A DNA stretch of 64,000 nt from Reyranella sp. (GCA_019750135.1 JAIEOV010000046.1:27757-91756), one strand, 5' to 3'; positions 32,229 to 41,374 are shown, numbered from the stretch's first letter. Made by a program: numbers and translations. The notes: generated by a model not told the origin, from the sequence alone.

Positions 32229-32882
32229 TCACCTACGCTTACGCGGCTTCGCGGCGCGATGAGGCGCCAGATAGTTGAGGATAAGCCGCGTGACCTCGTC
32301 GATGAAGCGGTCGCGGTCGGCGTCGATCGCATCGGGCTTGTTGATGACGAACTGATGGGTCAGTGCCTCGACGGTGGTCACCAGGATGGACGTCGCGGTG
32401 TCGAGATCGCTGACCGAGATCTCGTCGCGGCGCGCCTCGAGGTAGCTTTTGACCAGCAGGAAGGTTTCGCGCTCGAGGTCCTCGATCTTGGCGAGCTGGC
32501 CCATGCGCGGCACCTGCTCGGCGAAGATGCGATGCAGGGCGGGGTCGACCAGGTGGGCGTCGACCGCGGCCCGCACCATCGCCCGCACCGCCGCCGCGAG
32601 GTCGAGCGACGCCACTTCCTTCAGGCCCCCCTGCGCCAGCTCTAGGATTTCCCGGTTGTGGCGTGCGACCAGCGCGGCCACCAACGCCTCCTTGTTGGGG
32701 AAGTACTGGTAGAGCGAGCCGACGCTGACGCCAGCCACCGCTGCGATGCGGTTGGTGCTGGCGCGATCGTATCCTTCCCGGGTCAGAACGCGAGCGGTGG
32801 CGTCGAGCAGCGCCGCGACCGTCGCGCGGGATCGCTCCTGGGACGCTGATTTTCGCGGGATTGTCGGAATTGCGCGCGGCAT
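32229..32882 (-). CDS. TetR-family transcriptional regulator
   Basis: This 217-residue protein has an N-terminal TetR DNA-binding domain (RATVAALLDATARVLTREGYDRAST followed by NRIAAVAGVSVGSLYQYFPNKEALVAALV) and a variable C-terminal helical ligand domain. ATG 32882 gives a normal N-terminal length. The gene is divergent from a DinB-family gene, with 85 bp between starts, and upstream of the methyltransferase whose start overlaps its stop. A TGCGAG-N6-CTCGCA inverted repeat in the shared intergenic region is a plausible operator controlling both directions. Confidence 0.92.
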   Translation of the reverse strand: MPRAIPTIPRKSASQERSRATVAALLDATARVLTREGYDRASTNRIAAVAGVSVGSLYQYFPNKEALVAALVARHNREILELAQGGLKEVASLDLAAAVRAMVRAAVDAHLVDPALHRIFAEQVPRMGQLAKIEDLERETFLLVKSYLEARRDEISVSDLDTATSILVTTVEALTHQFVINKPDAIDADRDRFIDEVTRLILNYLAPHRAAKPRKRR

Positions 32883-32901
32883 GGAAAACGCCTTCGGCCA
32901 A

Positions 32902-32932
32902 TGCGAGTGGACAATGCGAGTGATAGCTCGCA
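32902..32932. promoter_or_regulatory. Candidate TetR operator in a divergent intergenic region
   Basis: TGCGAG (32915-32920) and CTCGCA (32927-32932) form an inverted repeat with a 6-bp spacer. A second TGCGAG half-site lies at 32902-32907, 13 bp upstream, as part of a direct repeat AATGCGAGTG. The site lies between the tetR start (32882, minus) and the dinB-like start (32968, plus). Confidence 0.5.
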
Positions 32933-32967
32933 AATTTCGAGGACGCAACGAGCCAAGAGGCACCGCG

Positions 32968-33483
32968 ATGTTCACCCTTCCCTACCGCACCTTGATCCAC
33001 CAGATGCGCTGGGCGACCAACGGCCTGAATACGGTGATCGCCGAGAACCTCGAGCGCATCCCCGACGGCGACCGGATGCTGATCCGCCGCCTGCTCGATC
33101 ACATCCAGACCGTAGACGAGATCTTCCGGCACAATCTCGAAGGCCGTCCGCACGGCCATCGCGCAGCGCGCTCGGACGAGCTTCCGTCGTTCGACGCCTT
33201 GGCCGACAAGGCGCGCGCGACGGTCGACTGGTATGCCGACTATGCCGATGCGCTGAGGCCGGAGGAGGTCGACCAGCCGATCGCCTTCGCCTTCTCGAAC
33301 GGCGAACCCGCACGCATGACGCGCGGCGAGATGCTGCTGCATGTCGCGACGCACGCCGCCGGCCATCGTGGCCAGGCCGCACTGCTGCTGCAGAAGAACG
33401 GAATCATGCCCTGGCCGGACCGGATCACGGACTTCCTGGGCGCCGAGCGACCGGCGCCGCTCGCCGCGGTTGCCATGCGATAA
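32968..33483 (+). CDS. DinB-family (DUF1993-like) putative metal-dependent protein
   Basis: The 171-residue protein is a four-helix-bundle DinB-superfamily member. The three-histidine metal site is visible: the first in RRLLDHIQTVDE and the others in MLLHVATHAAGHRGQ. Members include thiol transferases and many unassigned stress proteins. The start at 32968 has AAGAGG upstream and matches the family N-terminus (FTLPYRTLIHQMRWATNGLN). It is divergent from tetR and probably under the same operator. Confidence 0.88.
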   Translation: MFTLPYRTLIHQMRWATNGLNTVIAENLERIPDGDRMLIRRLLDHIQTVDEIFRHNLEGRPHGHRAARSDELPSFDALADKARATVDWYADYADALRPEEVDQPIAFAFSNGEPARMTRGEMLLHVATHAAGHRGQAALLLQKNGIMPWPDRITDFLGAERPAPLAAVAMR

Positions 33484-33544
33484 TCGACCGTGACTTTGCG
33501 GGCACCGCGGCCATGATGGCGGAAGCTGAACCAAGAGGGACCAC

Positions 33545-34909
33545 ATGGTGCGATTCAAGGAAGCGGCGAGGCTCTTTCGCACCATCGCTCATGCGATCGC
33601 GTGGACACTCACGATCGGCCTTTGCCCGGCTGCGTCGGCGCAGGATGCGGTGACGCTGTTCCAGAATGTCCGCGTGTTCGACGGCAAGGGCGCCGCCCTC
33701 TCCGCTCCCACCAATGTCCTGGTGCGCGGCAACAAGATCGAGAAGATCTCCGCGCAGCCCATCGCGGTCGATCGCCGGGCGGACACACGCATCATCGAGG
33801 GCGGCGGCCGGACCTTGATGCCAGGGCTGATCGACGTGCACTGGCACGCGATGCTGATCCGGACGACCCCCGCCGAGATGACGGGCGACGTCGGCTACAA
33901 CAATCTTCTGGCCGGCGAGGAGGCGACCGATACGCTGATGCGCGGCTTCACCACCGTCCGCGATGTCGGCGGCCCGGTCTTCGGCCTCAAGCGCGCGATC
34001 GATGAGGGCATTGTGCGGGGCCCGCGCATCTTTCCGTCCGGCGCCATGCTCACGGTCACGAGCGGACACGGCGATTTCCGTACGCCCGCCGATCTGCCAC
34101 GCGCTTTCGGCACCCTCAGTCGCCAGGAGCAGGTCGGCGGCAGCATGGTCGTCGACAGCCCGGACGAGATGCGGGTGCGGGCGCGCGAGCAGCTGATGCA
34201 GGGCGCGTCGCAGATCAAGGTGACGGCAGGCGGCGGCGTCTCCTCGCCGCACAGCCCGCTCGACGTCACCACCTTTACCGAGGCCGAACTGCGGGCGGCG
34301 GTCGAAGCGGCCGAGAACTGGGGCACTTATGTTGCCGCGCATGCCTTCATTACGGAGGCGATCCGGCGCTCCATCGCCGCCGGCGTGAAGTGCATCGAGC
34401 ACGGCTTCCTGATGGACGAGGCGACCGCCAAGCTGATGGCCGACAAGGGAATATGGCTGAGCCTGCAGCCGCTTCCCGAGGAGATGCGGCTGGGTCTCGC
34501 GGAGGGCACGGTCCAGCGCGCCAAGGCCGATGAGGTCTGGCCCGGCATCGACAACACCTACCAGCTGGCCAGAAAGTACAAGATCAAGACGGCGTGGGGC
34601 ACCGACGTCCTGTTCTCGCGCGCCCTCGCCCAGCGCCAGGGCGCCATCCTGGCCTCGCTCGTGCGCTGGTACACGCCGGCCGAAGCGCTCGCCATGGCGA
34701 CCGGCACCAACGCCGAATTGCTGGCCCTGTCGGGCAAGCGCAATCCCTATCCCGGCAAGCTCGGCATCGTCGAAGAAGGGGCGCTCGCCGACCTGCTGCT
34801 GGTCGACGGCAACCCGCTGGAGAACATCGGGCTCGTAGCCGATCCCGACAAGAACTTCCTGGTCATCATGAAGGACGGCAGGATCTACAAGGACACCCGG
34901 CCTCGGTGA
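33545..34909 (+). CDS. Exported amidohydrolase (imidazolonepropionase/prolidase-like)
   Basis: The 454-residue protein has a signal peptide (TIAHAIAWTLTIGLCPAASA) and a two-part amidohydrolase fold: a beta sandwich (VTLFQNVRVFDGKG) and a TIM barrel. Metal ligands and catalytic residues are recognisable as DVHWHAM (HxH), QIKVTAGGG (Lys), YVAAHAF, IEHGFLMD and AWGTDVLF (Asp). The C-terminal GKLGIVEEGALADLLLVDGNPL returns to the sandwich. This arrangement is that of the Xaa-Pro/Xaa-Arg dipeptidase group in the periplasm. The substrate is not predictable. A hairpin (34915-34932) follows the stop. Confidence 0.92.
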   Translation: MVRFKEAARLFRTIAHAIAWTLTIGLCPAASAQDAVTLFQNVRVFDGKGAALSAPTNVLVRGNKIEKISAQPIAVDRRADTRIIEGGGRTLMPGLIDVHWHAMLIRTTPAEMTGDVGYNNLLAGEEATDTLMRGFTTVRDVGGPVFGLKRAIDEGIVRGPRIFPSGAMLTVTSGHGDFRTPADLPRAFGTLSRQEQVGGSMVVDSPDEMRVRAREQLMQGASQIKVTAGGGVSSPHSPLDVTTFTEAELRAAVEAAENWGTYVAAHAFITEAIRRSIAAGVKCIEHGFLMDEATAKLMADKGIWLSLQPLPEEMRLGLAEGTVQRAKADEVWPGIDNTYQLARKYKIKTAWGTDVLFSRALAQRQGAILASLVRWYTPAEALAMATGTNAELLALSGKRNPYPGKLGIVEEGALADLLLVDGNPLENIGLVADPDKNFLVIMKDGRIYKDTRPR

Positions 34910-34914
34910 CTTCA

Positions 34915-34932
34915 GCGCCCGTTGCCGGGCGC
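34915..34932 (+). terminator. Weak hairpin after the amidohydrolase gene
   Basis: GCGCCCG (34915-34921) pairs with CGGGCGC (34926-34932) around a TTGC loop five bases after the stop. Only CTTCAT follows instead of a T-run, so terminator function is plausible but not secure. Confidence 0.45.
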
Positions 34933-34951
34933 CTTCATCGAGCACGTGAGA

Positions 34952-35480
34952 CATCAATCGAGACCGACTTTTCCGGGCGCCCAGTAGGCCTTTGTGACGA
35001 TGCACGTCGCCGGGACCGCCTGCTGCTTCAGGCTCCTCGAGGTGTGCGTCGTCCTCCCGCCTCGCGACCAGCGCGGCGCCGTCGAGCCCGAGATGCGCCA
35101 CTGGTCCGATCCTGCGAGGCCAACGCGCTGGCGAGCCCGATCGAGGTTTCGTCGCCGAAGACGGCAAGCGGTCCGGCGAGGCGGCGCGCATCCACGGAGG
35201 AGCGTGGACCGAAGAGGTCGCACGCATCGCCGGGGGCTATGCCTCGAACCCAGGCGCTTCCCGGTCCGACGCCGTGCGCAAAGCCCAGGATGCGGGCTCG
35301 TCCGGCTGAGGCGTCCCAGTCGATCGGCGTATAGGTTCGCGCGACGAACGCCGTGCCCATCGCCAGCTGTATTTTCTGTCCGGGTACCCAGGCGACGCCG
35401 GCAAGCGCCGCGCCTTCGAGCGTGATCGATCGAAAGCGCTCGTCCAGTCGCTCGGCCGCTACCACGGTCGCCTGCTTCAT
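34952..35480 (-). pseudogene. Frameshifted siderophore-interacting/ferric reductase-like gene
   Basis: The first part reads MKQATVVAAERLDERFRSITLE through FVARTYTPIDWD, then ILGFAHGVGPGSAWVRGIAP then LFGPRSSVDARRLAGPLAVF, the FAD-binding domain of the siderophore-interacting family. Coding then jumps frame near 35125 (AHLGLDGAALVARREDDAHLEE) and again near 35040 (TCIVTKAYWAPGKVGLD, the family C-terminus ending at 34952). Segments of the NAD(P)H domain between these pieces are missing. At least two frameshifts plus deletions make this a pseudogene. Confidence 0.85.
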
Positions 35481-35575
35481 CAGCAGCCGCAGCAGTGCCC
35501 TGCCGACCCGTCGCCGGCATCACGCGACCCTTACGGCGAATTCGTTGCCGCGACCTTCATGAAGGATGGTCCCGG

Positions 35576-36961
35576 TCACGGCCGAGCCGGGTCGAGCGGC
35601 GCGAGATCGCCGAGCATCGTCGGGATGAACTCCGCCACCGTGGGATGGATGTGCATGGCGCGCTGCAGGATCGTGTAGGGCGCTTTGGCGTACATGGCGT
35701 CGAGCACGCAATGGACCACCTCGTCGCCGCTCGAGCCGAGGAACGCCGCGCCCAGGATCTGCTGGGACTGGGCGTCGACCAGCAGCTTCATGAAGCCCTG
35801 GGTCTCGCCCTTCTCGAACGCCCGCGAGACGTCCTCCATGGCGACCCTGGCGACCAGCGCGGGCCGGCCGCTCCTCAAGACCTCCGCCTCGCTCATGCCG
35901 GCGCGGCCGAGCGGTGGGTCGGTGTAGAGGGCGTAGGCGGAAATGCGATCGCTGACGCGCCGCTTGTCGCCGTCGAGCAGGTTGGCCGCGACGATCTCGT
36001 AATCGTTCCACGCGGTATGGGTAAAGGCGCCGCGCCCGTTGCAGTCGCCCAACGCCCAGATGCCGGGAACGCTGGTCCTGAGCTCGTCGTCCACCTCGAT
36101 GTAGCCGCGCTCGTTGGTCTTCACGCCGGCGCGGTCGAGGCCGAGGTCGTCGGTGTTGGGCCGCCGGCCGATGGCGACCAGGAGATGCGAGCCCGCCACC
36201 TCGGGCGCGCCCTCGGTACAATCCAGGCTCAAGACGATCTCGTCGCCGCGCCGGGCGGCGTGCAGGCATTTGGCGCCGGTGCGCAGCGAAACGCCTTCGG
36301 CGCCCAGAAAGGCCGCGACCGCCGCCGAGACATCCTCGTCCTCGCGGCTGATGAGACGCGGGCCCATCTCGACGATCGTGACCTCGCTGCCGAAGCGGCG
36401 ATACATCTGGCCGAACTCCAGCCCTATGTAGCTGCCGCCGACGACCAGCAGATGGCGCGGCACGAAGTCGACGTCCACCATCGAGCTGTTGGTGAGGAAA
36501 GGGACCTGATCGAGGCCGGAGATGCCCGACGTCGTGGCGCGCCCGCCGACATTGAGGAAAATCTTGTCCGCCTGCAGGACCTCGTTGCCGACCTCGACCT
36601 CGCGCGCTGAGCGTAGCCGCGCATGGCCGGTATGGACCGTGCAGTTCTCGAGGGTGCGCAGCGACCGCTCGACGCCGCGCGTGGAAGCACCGGCGACCTC
36701 GTCCTTGCGCGCCTTGACGCGCTTCATGTCGACCGTGATGTCGCCGGCGCCGAAGCCGTAGAAGGCGCCACGCCGCGCCATGTGCACGGCATAGGCACTG
36801 GCGACCAGTGTCTTGGTCGGCGTGCAGCCGGTGTTGACGCAGGTGCCGCCGAAGCGGCCGCGCTCGACGACCGCTACTTTCATGCCGGCGCCGGCCAGCC
36901 GCCGCGCCAGCGCCGGTCCCGCCTGCCCGGTCCCGATGATGATGGCGTCGTAGGCTGTCAT
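35576..36961 (-). CDS. MerA-like FAD-dependent pyridine nucleotide-disulfide oxidoreductase
   Basis: The 461-residue flavoprotein has an N-terminal FAD Rossmann motif (AIIIGTGQAGPALARRLAGAG) and the redox-active disulfide in GGTCVNTGCTPTKT (about residues 39-52). A central NAD(P) fold (LLVVGGSYIGLEFGQMYRRFG) follows, then SVPGIWALGDCNGRGAFTHTA and the C-terminal dimer domain with HIHPTVAEFIPTML. It lacks the vicinal C-terminal cysteines and NmerA domain of true mercuric reductases. It fits the group annotated mercuric reductase-like or RclA-like, which handle quinones, Cu(II) or reactive species. It is monocistronic, between two decayed genes. Confidence 0.9.
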   Translation of the reverse strand: MTAYDAIIIGTGQAGPALARRLAGAGMKVAVVERGRFGGTCVNTGCTPTKTLVASAYAVHMARRGAFYGFGAGDITVDMKRVKARKDEVAGASTRGVERSLRTLENCTVHTGHARLRSAREVEVGNEVLQADKIFLNVGGRATTSGISGLDQVPFLTNSSMVDVDFVPRHLLVVGGSYIGLEFGQMYRRFGSEVTIVEMGPRLISREDEDVSAAVAAFLGAEGVSLRTGAKCLHAARRGDEIVLSLDCTEGAPEVAGSHLLVAIGRRPNTDDLGLDRAGVKTNERGYIEVDDELRTSVPGIWALGDCNGRGAFTHTAWNDYEIVAANLLDGDKRRVSDRISAYALYTDPPLGRAGMSEAEVLRSGRPALVARVAMEDVSRAFEKGETQGFMKLLVDAQSQQILGAAFLGSSGDEVVHCVLDAMYAKAPYTILQRAMHIHPTVAEFIPTMLGDLAPLDPARP

Positions 36962-36974
36962 GCTGGCCTCCTGC

Positions 36975-37195
36975 TTATGTCGGTGGTGGGGTGGCGGCTT
37001 GCTCGGCGATCATGCAGCGGGCGTACCAGTCCGGCCATTGCTCATCCCGATGGCCGAGGCGCTTCTCGTGCCGTGTCCACCCGTCCGGGCAACCGGGCCG
37101 TGACCTCCTGCAATAGCCACTCGTTGCCGTCCGGATCGGCGAACGTGGCGTACGAGGCGTAGCTGCGCCGCATCGGGTCCAGGCCCTTCGACGGC
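36975..37195 (-). pseudogene. C-terminal remnant of a VOC-family gene
   Basis: One minus-strand frame reads RRSYASYATFADPDGNEWLL then QEVTARLPGRV, the last strand of a glyoxalase-like protein. After a shift the next frame reads HEKRLGHRDEQWPDWYARCM then IAEQ up to a stop at 36975. Together these are the normal C-terminal end of a two-domain VOC family member, with about 25 residues deleted between them. The N-terminal half is absent. Confidence 0.8.
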
Positions 37196-37243
37196 GGCTC
37201 CCCCGCAGTTCTTGGTTTCAAGAGTGTCGGCGGCGACAAGGTC

Positions 37244-37696
37244 CTATTCAGAAGCTCCGGCGAGGATCGTCTGCAGGGTCTTCGCGCCGTGCGCCTCGGC
37301 CGGCAGCACGTCGCCCGATTCCGCGATCCGCCGGCGTTGCGCCTCCTCCCAGTGGCGGCCGTCGAAGAAGCGGGTGGGCTTCAGGCTGGGCCCGTCGACG
37401 TCGTCCAGGCATCGGGCGTTGACGATGATGCGGTGCGGTTGCGAACGCGGGATGTAGAAGGGATGCATGCCGCAATGTGAGCAGAAGGTATGCTGCGCGA
37501 CGCCTGTGCCGAAGGTGTAGGATTTCAGCGCGCTCTTGCCGCGCAGCAGCTTGAAGTCGGCCAGCTCCATGCTCAGGTGCAGCATGCCCTTCTTGGTGCA
37601 AACCGAGCAGCTGCAGTTGGACATGTGATCGAGGTCGACCTCGGCGCGAAACCGCACGCGACCGCAATGGCATCCGCCTTCCCGTGTTTCCCGCAT
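37244..37696 (-). CDS. GFA (CENP-V/GFA) domain zinc protein
   Basis: This 150-residue protein carries the GFA fold with its zinc cysteines in order: GGCHCGRVRFRAE (CxC), SNCSCSVCTKKG (CxCxxC) and FCSHCGMHPFY (CxxCG). The family is named for glutathione-dependent formaldehyde-activating enzymes, but most members are unassigned. There is no export signal. A VOC remnant lies downstream on the same strand, so the two may once have formed a detoxification operon; this is inference. Confidence 0.92.
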   Translation of the reverse strand: MRETREGGCHCGRVRFRAEVDLDHMSNCSCSVCTKKGMLHLSMELADFKLLRGKSALKSYTFGTGVAQHTFCSHCGMHPFYIPRSQPHRIIVNARCLDDVDGPSLKPTRFFDGRHWEEAQRRRIAESGDVLPAEAHGAKTLQTILAGASE

Positions 37697-37836
37697 GTCG
37701 CCTCCTCACTTGCCTCGACTGAACAGCGTGGCCGCCCAGACCGCCAGCCGACCGAGGACGGTCATCCCTCCCCCTCAATCGTGTCGACCCATGCTAGCGC
37801 GTCGGGGACGGCATCGGCTACCGATACCGCAGCGTA

Positions 37837-40449
37837 TTGAATAAGCTCTGGACCGCCGACCTCGGCGTGAATGCCAAGAAAGATCGTGGGATGACCGACC
37901 ATTCGCTTCTCGACAACATGCTCGCCTCCGCCGTGGCGGCTGGCTCCGAGCCGGATGGCCCGACCTGCCCGCTGCCGACGACGCAGGACTTCACGTCTGA
38001 ACTGGCCGCCCTGCATCGAACCTGGCTGGAACGCCGGGACGCCTCCGCATCTGTCGATGAGCTTTACCAGAGCAAGCTGGCGAACCGTTCGCCGCTCGAA
38101 TCCTATGAACTCGCGCTGGCCGCCGCAATTGCCGAGCGCTACCCGGTTGCAGCGGCCCGCATCGTCGAGATCGGCACTGGTTGGGGCGGCTTTGCGATCC
38201 TGCTCTCTCGCCTCGGCTTCGCCGTGACGGGCTACGAGGGTAATGCCGCCCGCCATGCCGGCTGCAGCTGGCACATCGCGGAGCAGGTTCGCACCTGGCC
38301 GGCCCTGCGCAAGCGCTTGCGCCTGGTCGATCCGGGGCTCTTCCCCGATGCCTTCAAGGAGGTCCACCTGGCGGCGGGGAAGCTCAACATTTGCGTCGCA
38401 ACCAACATAACGAGCTCCTATTGCGCGGAGCACGAGAGCGCCATGATCGCGGCCGCCGCAGCTTTCGACGAATTGATCCTCGATCTCGCGCGCTTTGGCG
38501 TGCCGCGCGATTCCAGGGCCGAACGCGAGGCCTTCTTCGCCGAGGTGACGGCGCACTGGTTCAGTCCGGTCGAGCGGCTGGTCATGGACGATCCCTACGA
38601 GTACTGGCGGTTCCGCAGCCGCTTGATCAGTCGTCGCGATCGTGCGCAGGCGACGTCGGGCCTGCCAACGAGCCAGGACCGCAGCGCCGGCATCGAGCTT
38701 CCGGTCGCGGGCCGGCGCAGCCTCATTGCCACGACGTCGGCCGACAAGTCGCTGATGCAATGTCCGGTCTGCCATTCGGCGGACTTTTCGCCGCTATGGG
38801 CGATTCCGATGACGGACCTTCGCGAGCCCCTGAAGCTCTTCGATGGCTACTTCTCCCAGGTCCCGACATTGCAAGTTCCTGCGCCGGTCTTCGCCTTCGA
38901 CTTCTGTCGCGATTGCGAAAGCATCTTCCTCAATCCCGTCCCGGCCAACGAGAAGGCGGCTTATCGCGGCAGCGATCACTACATCCGCAAGATGCGAAAA
39001 GCCGACGAGTGGAAGCCGTACGAGTCGCTCTACGACAGGATACGACCCTGGATACCGCGCGACGCCACGACCATGATCGATGCCGCCTGTGGCATAGGGC
39101 AATACCTCCAGGTCGCGCGCAAGAAAGAGCCGCAGCGGTGGAAACGCCTGATCGGTCTCGAGCTCGGCGAGAAGTACGTCGAGCACATGCGCAGTCTCGG
39201 ACTCGAGGCCTACCCCTTCGACATCGACAACGACGACCTCCACGCCGTCGTGCCGCGCGACGGCATCGACTTCGTCATCCTTGCCGAGGCTTTCGAGCAC
39301 GTCGAGCGCCCACTCGATGCACTGGCCAAGTTGCTGAGCGTGCTGCGGCCCGGCGGCCGCCTCTATTTTACCGCCCAACGCTACGGTGCGGACGTGCAGG
39401 CATCGATACGCCCAGGGGAGCCGATCTACATCAGCGAGACGCTGGTCGAAGACCTTCCGCTCCGCCTCGGCTGCACCATTGTCGACCGATGGACCAGCGG
39501 CACGAGGTACTTCGTCGTGCTCGAGCGCCAGGCAGTACCTGCACTCGCCTCCTCGGTCGGCAAGGCCCGCGAGCAGGCGAGACAGCCTCCAACCAAGCGC
39601 GCCGAAACCATGCTTTCCCGCCGCAATCCCGGGACGGTGTCGAAGACCTGGGATCGGATGTGGCGCCGAAATCCTTTCCGGACGATCTCGGAGAGGCGGA
39701 TGGATCCCTTCAAGACGGTCACCGAGCAGCTCGCGATCCTCGCGAAAGACCTGAGAGGACCGCAGTGGGACGCCGAAATCCTGCGCAACCTGCAGACGCT
39801 CATGGGGATCGTCGACAGCGCCGGCCTCGACGCCCTGCGCGCCGAGCATGCCGAAAGCATGCGGACGGCTGACGCGGTGTCGGGTTACAAATATCTCGAT
39901 GCGCCCTACTTCACGCTGCTGAAGCTGCTGCTTGCCGGCGAACTTGGCCTGGACCGTGACCCACCGCGGCGCGTGCTGGATATCGGCACGGCGGGAGGTC
40001 ATTTCCCGTTCGTCTGCCGCCACTTCGGCCACGACGCGGTCGGAATCGATATCGAGAACCCGCTCTACGAGAGCATCGCCACCTGCCTTGGAATTCGGCG
40101 GACGATTGCGCGCGTCGAGCCGTACCGGCCCCTGCCGAACTTGGGGGGACGCTTCGACCTGATCACCGCCTGCAACACCACGTTCAACGACATGGGCGAC
40201 TCGGGCTACTGGACCACGGCAGAGTGGCAATTCCTGCTCAACGATCTCGTCTCCAACCAGCTACGTTACCCCGGCGAGCTATACATACAGCTCAACGAGG
40301 AAACGAAGGGACGTCCGTTGAAATCCGGACTGCCTGCCTACAATCGCGACATCCTAAGAATGGCCGCCCGCAACGGCGCAGCCGTAAGGCGCTCGCGCGG
40401 GACGATCCGCATGCGCTTCACGGCGCACAGTGTCATCCGGCGCGAGTAG
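37837..40449 (+). CDS. Triple SAM-methyltransferase fusion protein
   Basis: This 870-residue protein has three separate Rossmann SAM-binding motifs: ARIVEIGTGWGGFAILLSRL (about 108-128), TTMIDAACGIGQYLQVARKK (about 411-430) and RRVLDIGTAGGHFPFVCRHF (about 710-730). Between the first two lies a zinc-ribbon-like segment, CPVCHSADFSPLW (about 309) and FDFCRDCESIFLNP (about 356), as found ahead of the methyltransf_23-type domain in sugar C-methyltransferases. In the second domain AEAFEHVERPLDALAKLLSV and LRPGGRLYF follow. No membrane segment is present. ATG 37891 is an alternative start. Such modular proteins occur in cell-surface polysaccharide loci, but no glycosyltransferase is adjacent here. 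Substrates are unknown. Confidence 0.85.
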   Translation: MNKLWTADLGVNAKKDRGMTDHSLLDNMLASAVAAGSEPDGPTCPLPTTQDFTSELAALHRTWLERRDASASVDELYQSKLANRSPLESYELALAAAIAERYPVAAARIVEIGTGWGGFAILLSRLGFAVTGYEGNAARHAGCSWHIAEQVRTWPALRKRLRLVDPGLFPDAFKEVHLAAGKLNICVATNITSSYCAEHESAMIAAAAAFDELILDLARFGVPRDSRAEREAFFAEVTAHWFSPVERLVMDDPYEYWRFRSRLISRRDRAQATSGLPTSQDRSAGIELPVAGRRSLIATTSADKSLMQCPVCHSADFSPLWAIPMTDLREPLKLFDGYFSQVPTLQVPAPVFAFDFCRDCESIFLNPVPANEKAAYRGSDHYIRKMRKADEWKPYESLYDRIRPWIPRDATTMIDAACGIGQYLQVARKKEPQRWKRLIGLELGEKYVEHMRSLGLEAYPFDIDNDDLHAVVPRDGIDFVILAEAFEHVERPLDALAKLLSVLRPGGRLYFTAQRYGADVQASIRPGEPIYISETLVEDLPLRLGCTIVDRWTSGTRYFVVLERQAVPALASSVGKAREQARQPPTKRAETMLSRRNPGTVSKTWDRMWRRNPFRTISERRMDPFKTVTEQLAILAKDLRGPQWDAEILRNLQTLMGIVDSAGLDALRAEHAESMRTADAVSGYKYLDAPYFTLLKLLLAGELGLDRDPPRRVLDIGTAGGHFPFVCRHFGHDAVGIDIENPLYESIATCLGIRRTIARVEPYRPLPNLGGRFDLITACNTTFNDMGDSGYWTTAEWQFLLNDLVSNQLRYPGELYIQLNEETKGRPLKSGLPAYNRDILRMAARNGAAVRRSRGTIRMRFTAHSVIRRE

Positions 40450-40490
40450 TCGTGCGGGCGCTGGATGCTCTCAAATGGCATCCGCCTTCC

Positions 40491-41228
40491 TCACTTGGCC
40501 TCGCCCGCCGGCAAACGCGCCATCATGACCGAAACATCGCGCGCCATCTCCAGCGCCTGCTCGATGTCGAGCGAGGCCGCGCGATGGAAGGTGCGCTTGG
40601 TCTGGCCGACGAATTCCGGGTTCCACTTGGCGACGATCTCGGCCATCGCCAGCGCCGCCGGCAGGAGCTGGTCGTCGGGCACCACGCGGTTCACGAGACC
40701 GAGCTCATAGGCCCGCTGCGGCGTGATATTCTCGCACAGCATCAAAAGCTCGAACGCGATCTTGCGGCCCATCACGTGCACGGCATGCGCCGTGACCGTG
40801 GAGGCGGTCAACCCCGCTTTCAGCTCGGGATAGCCGAAGCGCGCGCTTTCGGCGGCCACGACGAGGTCGCTGCCGAAGGCCAGGCTGCACCCCGCACCCA
40901 GGGCATAGCCGTGCACCGCGGCGATGATCGGCTTGTCGATGCGCGCCAGAAGCTTGAACAGGTCGATGCTCTTGTCGGCGTGCTGCACCAGGTGCTTGCG
41001 GTTCTCCGTCGTCAGCAGGCGTGGCGAGGACGTATCCATCCCAGGGCAGAAGGCTCGACCGGCGCCCGAGAGGATCACGGCGGCAACGGAGTCGTCGTCC
41101 TGGGCGGCCAGCAATGCCTCGGTCAGCGCCTGTATGAGATCGGCGTTGAGCGCGTTCAGCTTCTTCGGGCGGTTCAAGGTCAGAAGCCGGATGGCACCCC
41201 GGGTCTCGACCAGCAGTACCTCTTCCAT
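40491..41228 (-). CDS. Enoyl-CoA hydratase/isomerase family protein
   Basis: The 245-residue crotonase-fold protein shows TLNRPKKLNALNADLI, the oxyanion-hole segments GRAFCPGMD and HGYALGAGCSLAFGSDLVVAAESARF, and the C-terminal helices. The second catalytic glutamate position is occupied by GYPELKAGL, consistent with hydratase-type enzymes. AGGAGG five bases before ATG 41228 fixes the start. It is divergent from the quinone-oxidoreductase-led operon, with about 146 bp between starts, so the two units could share regulation in acyl-CoA degradation. Confidence 0.93.
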   Translation of the reverse strand: MEEVLLVETRGAIRLLTLNRPKKLNALNADLIQALTEALLAAQDDDSVAAVILSGAGRAFCPGMDTSSPRLLTTENRKHLVQHADKSIDLFKLLARIDKPIIAAVHGYALGAGCSLAFGSDLVVAAESARFGYPELKAGLTASTVTAHAVHVMGRKIAFELLMLCENITPQRAYELGLVNRVVPDDQLLPAALAMAEIVAKWNPEFVGQTKRTFHRAASLDIEQALEMARDVSVMMARLPAGEAK

Positions 41229-41374
41229 GCGTTCCTCCTCTTTGCCGGCGATCATACAGCCTCGACTTGCGGGCCAAGACTGCCGATCGGGGCGGAATTC
41301 CGCAGATGCAGAGATCGCCTTGCCTTGGCCGGCTGCCGGCCGCCATCATCGGGGCCAGTTGAGGAGCGTCGGGC

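Noticed and set aside
35576..36961. True mercuric reductase (merA)
   Set aside because: The C-terminal vicinal cysteines and mer operon partners (merT, merP, merR) are missing, so only a MerA-like assignment is justified.
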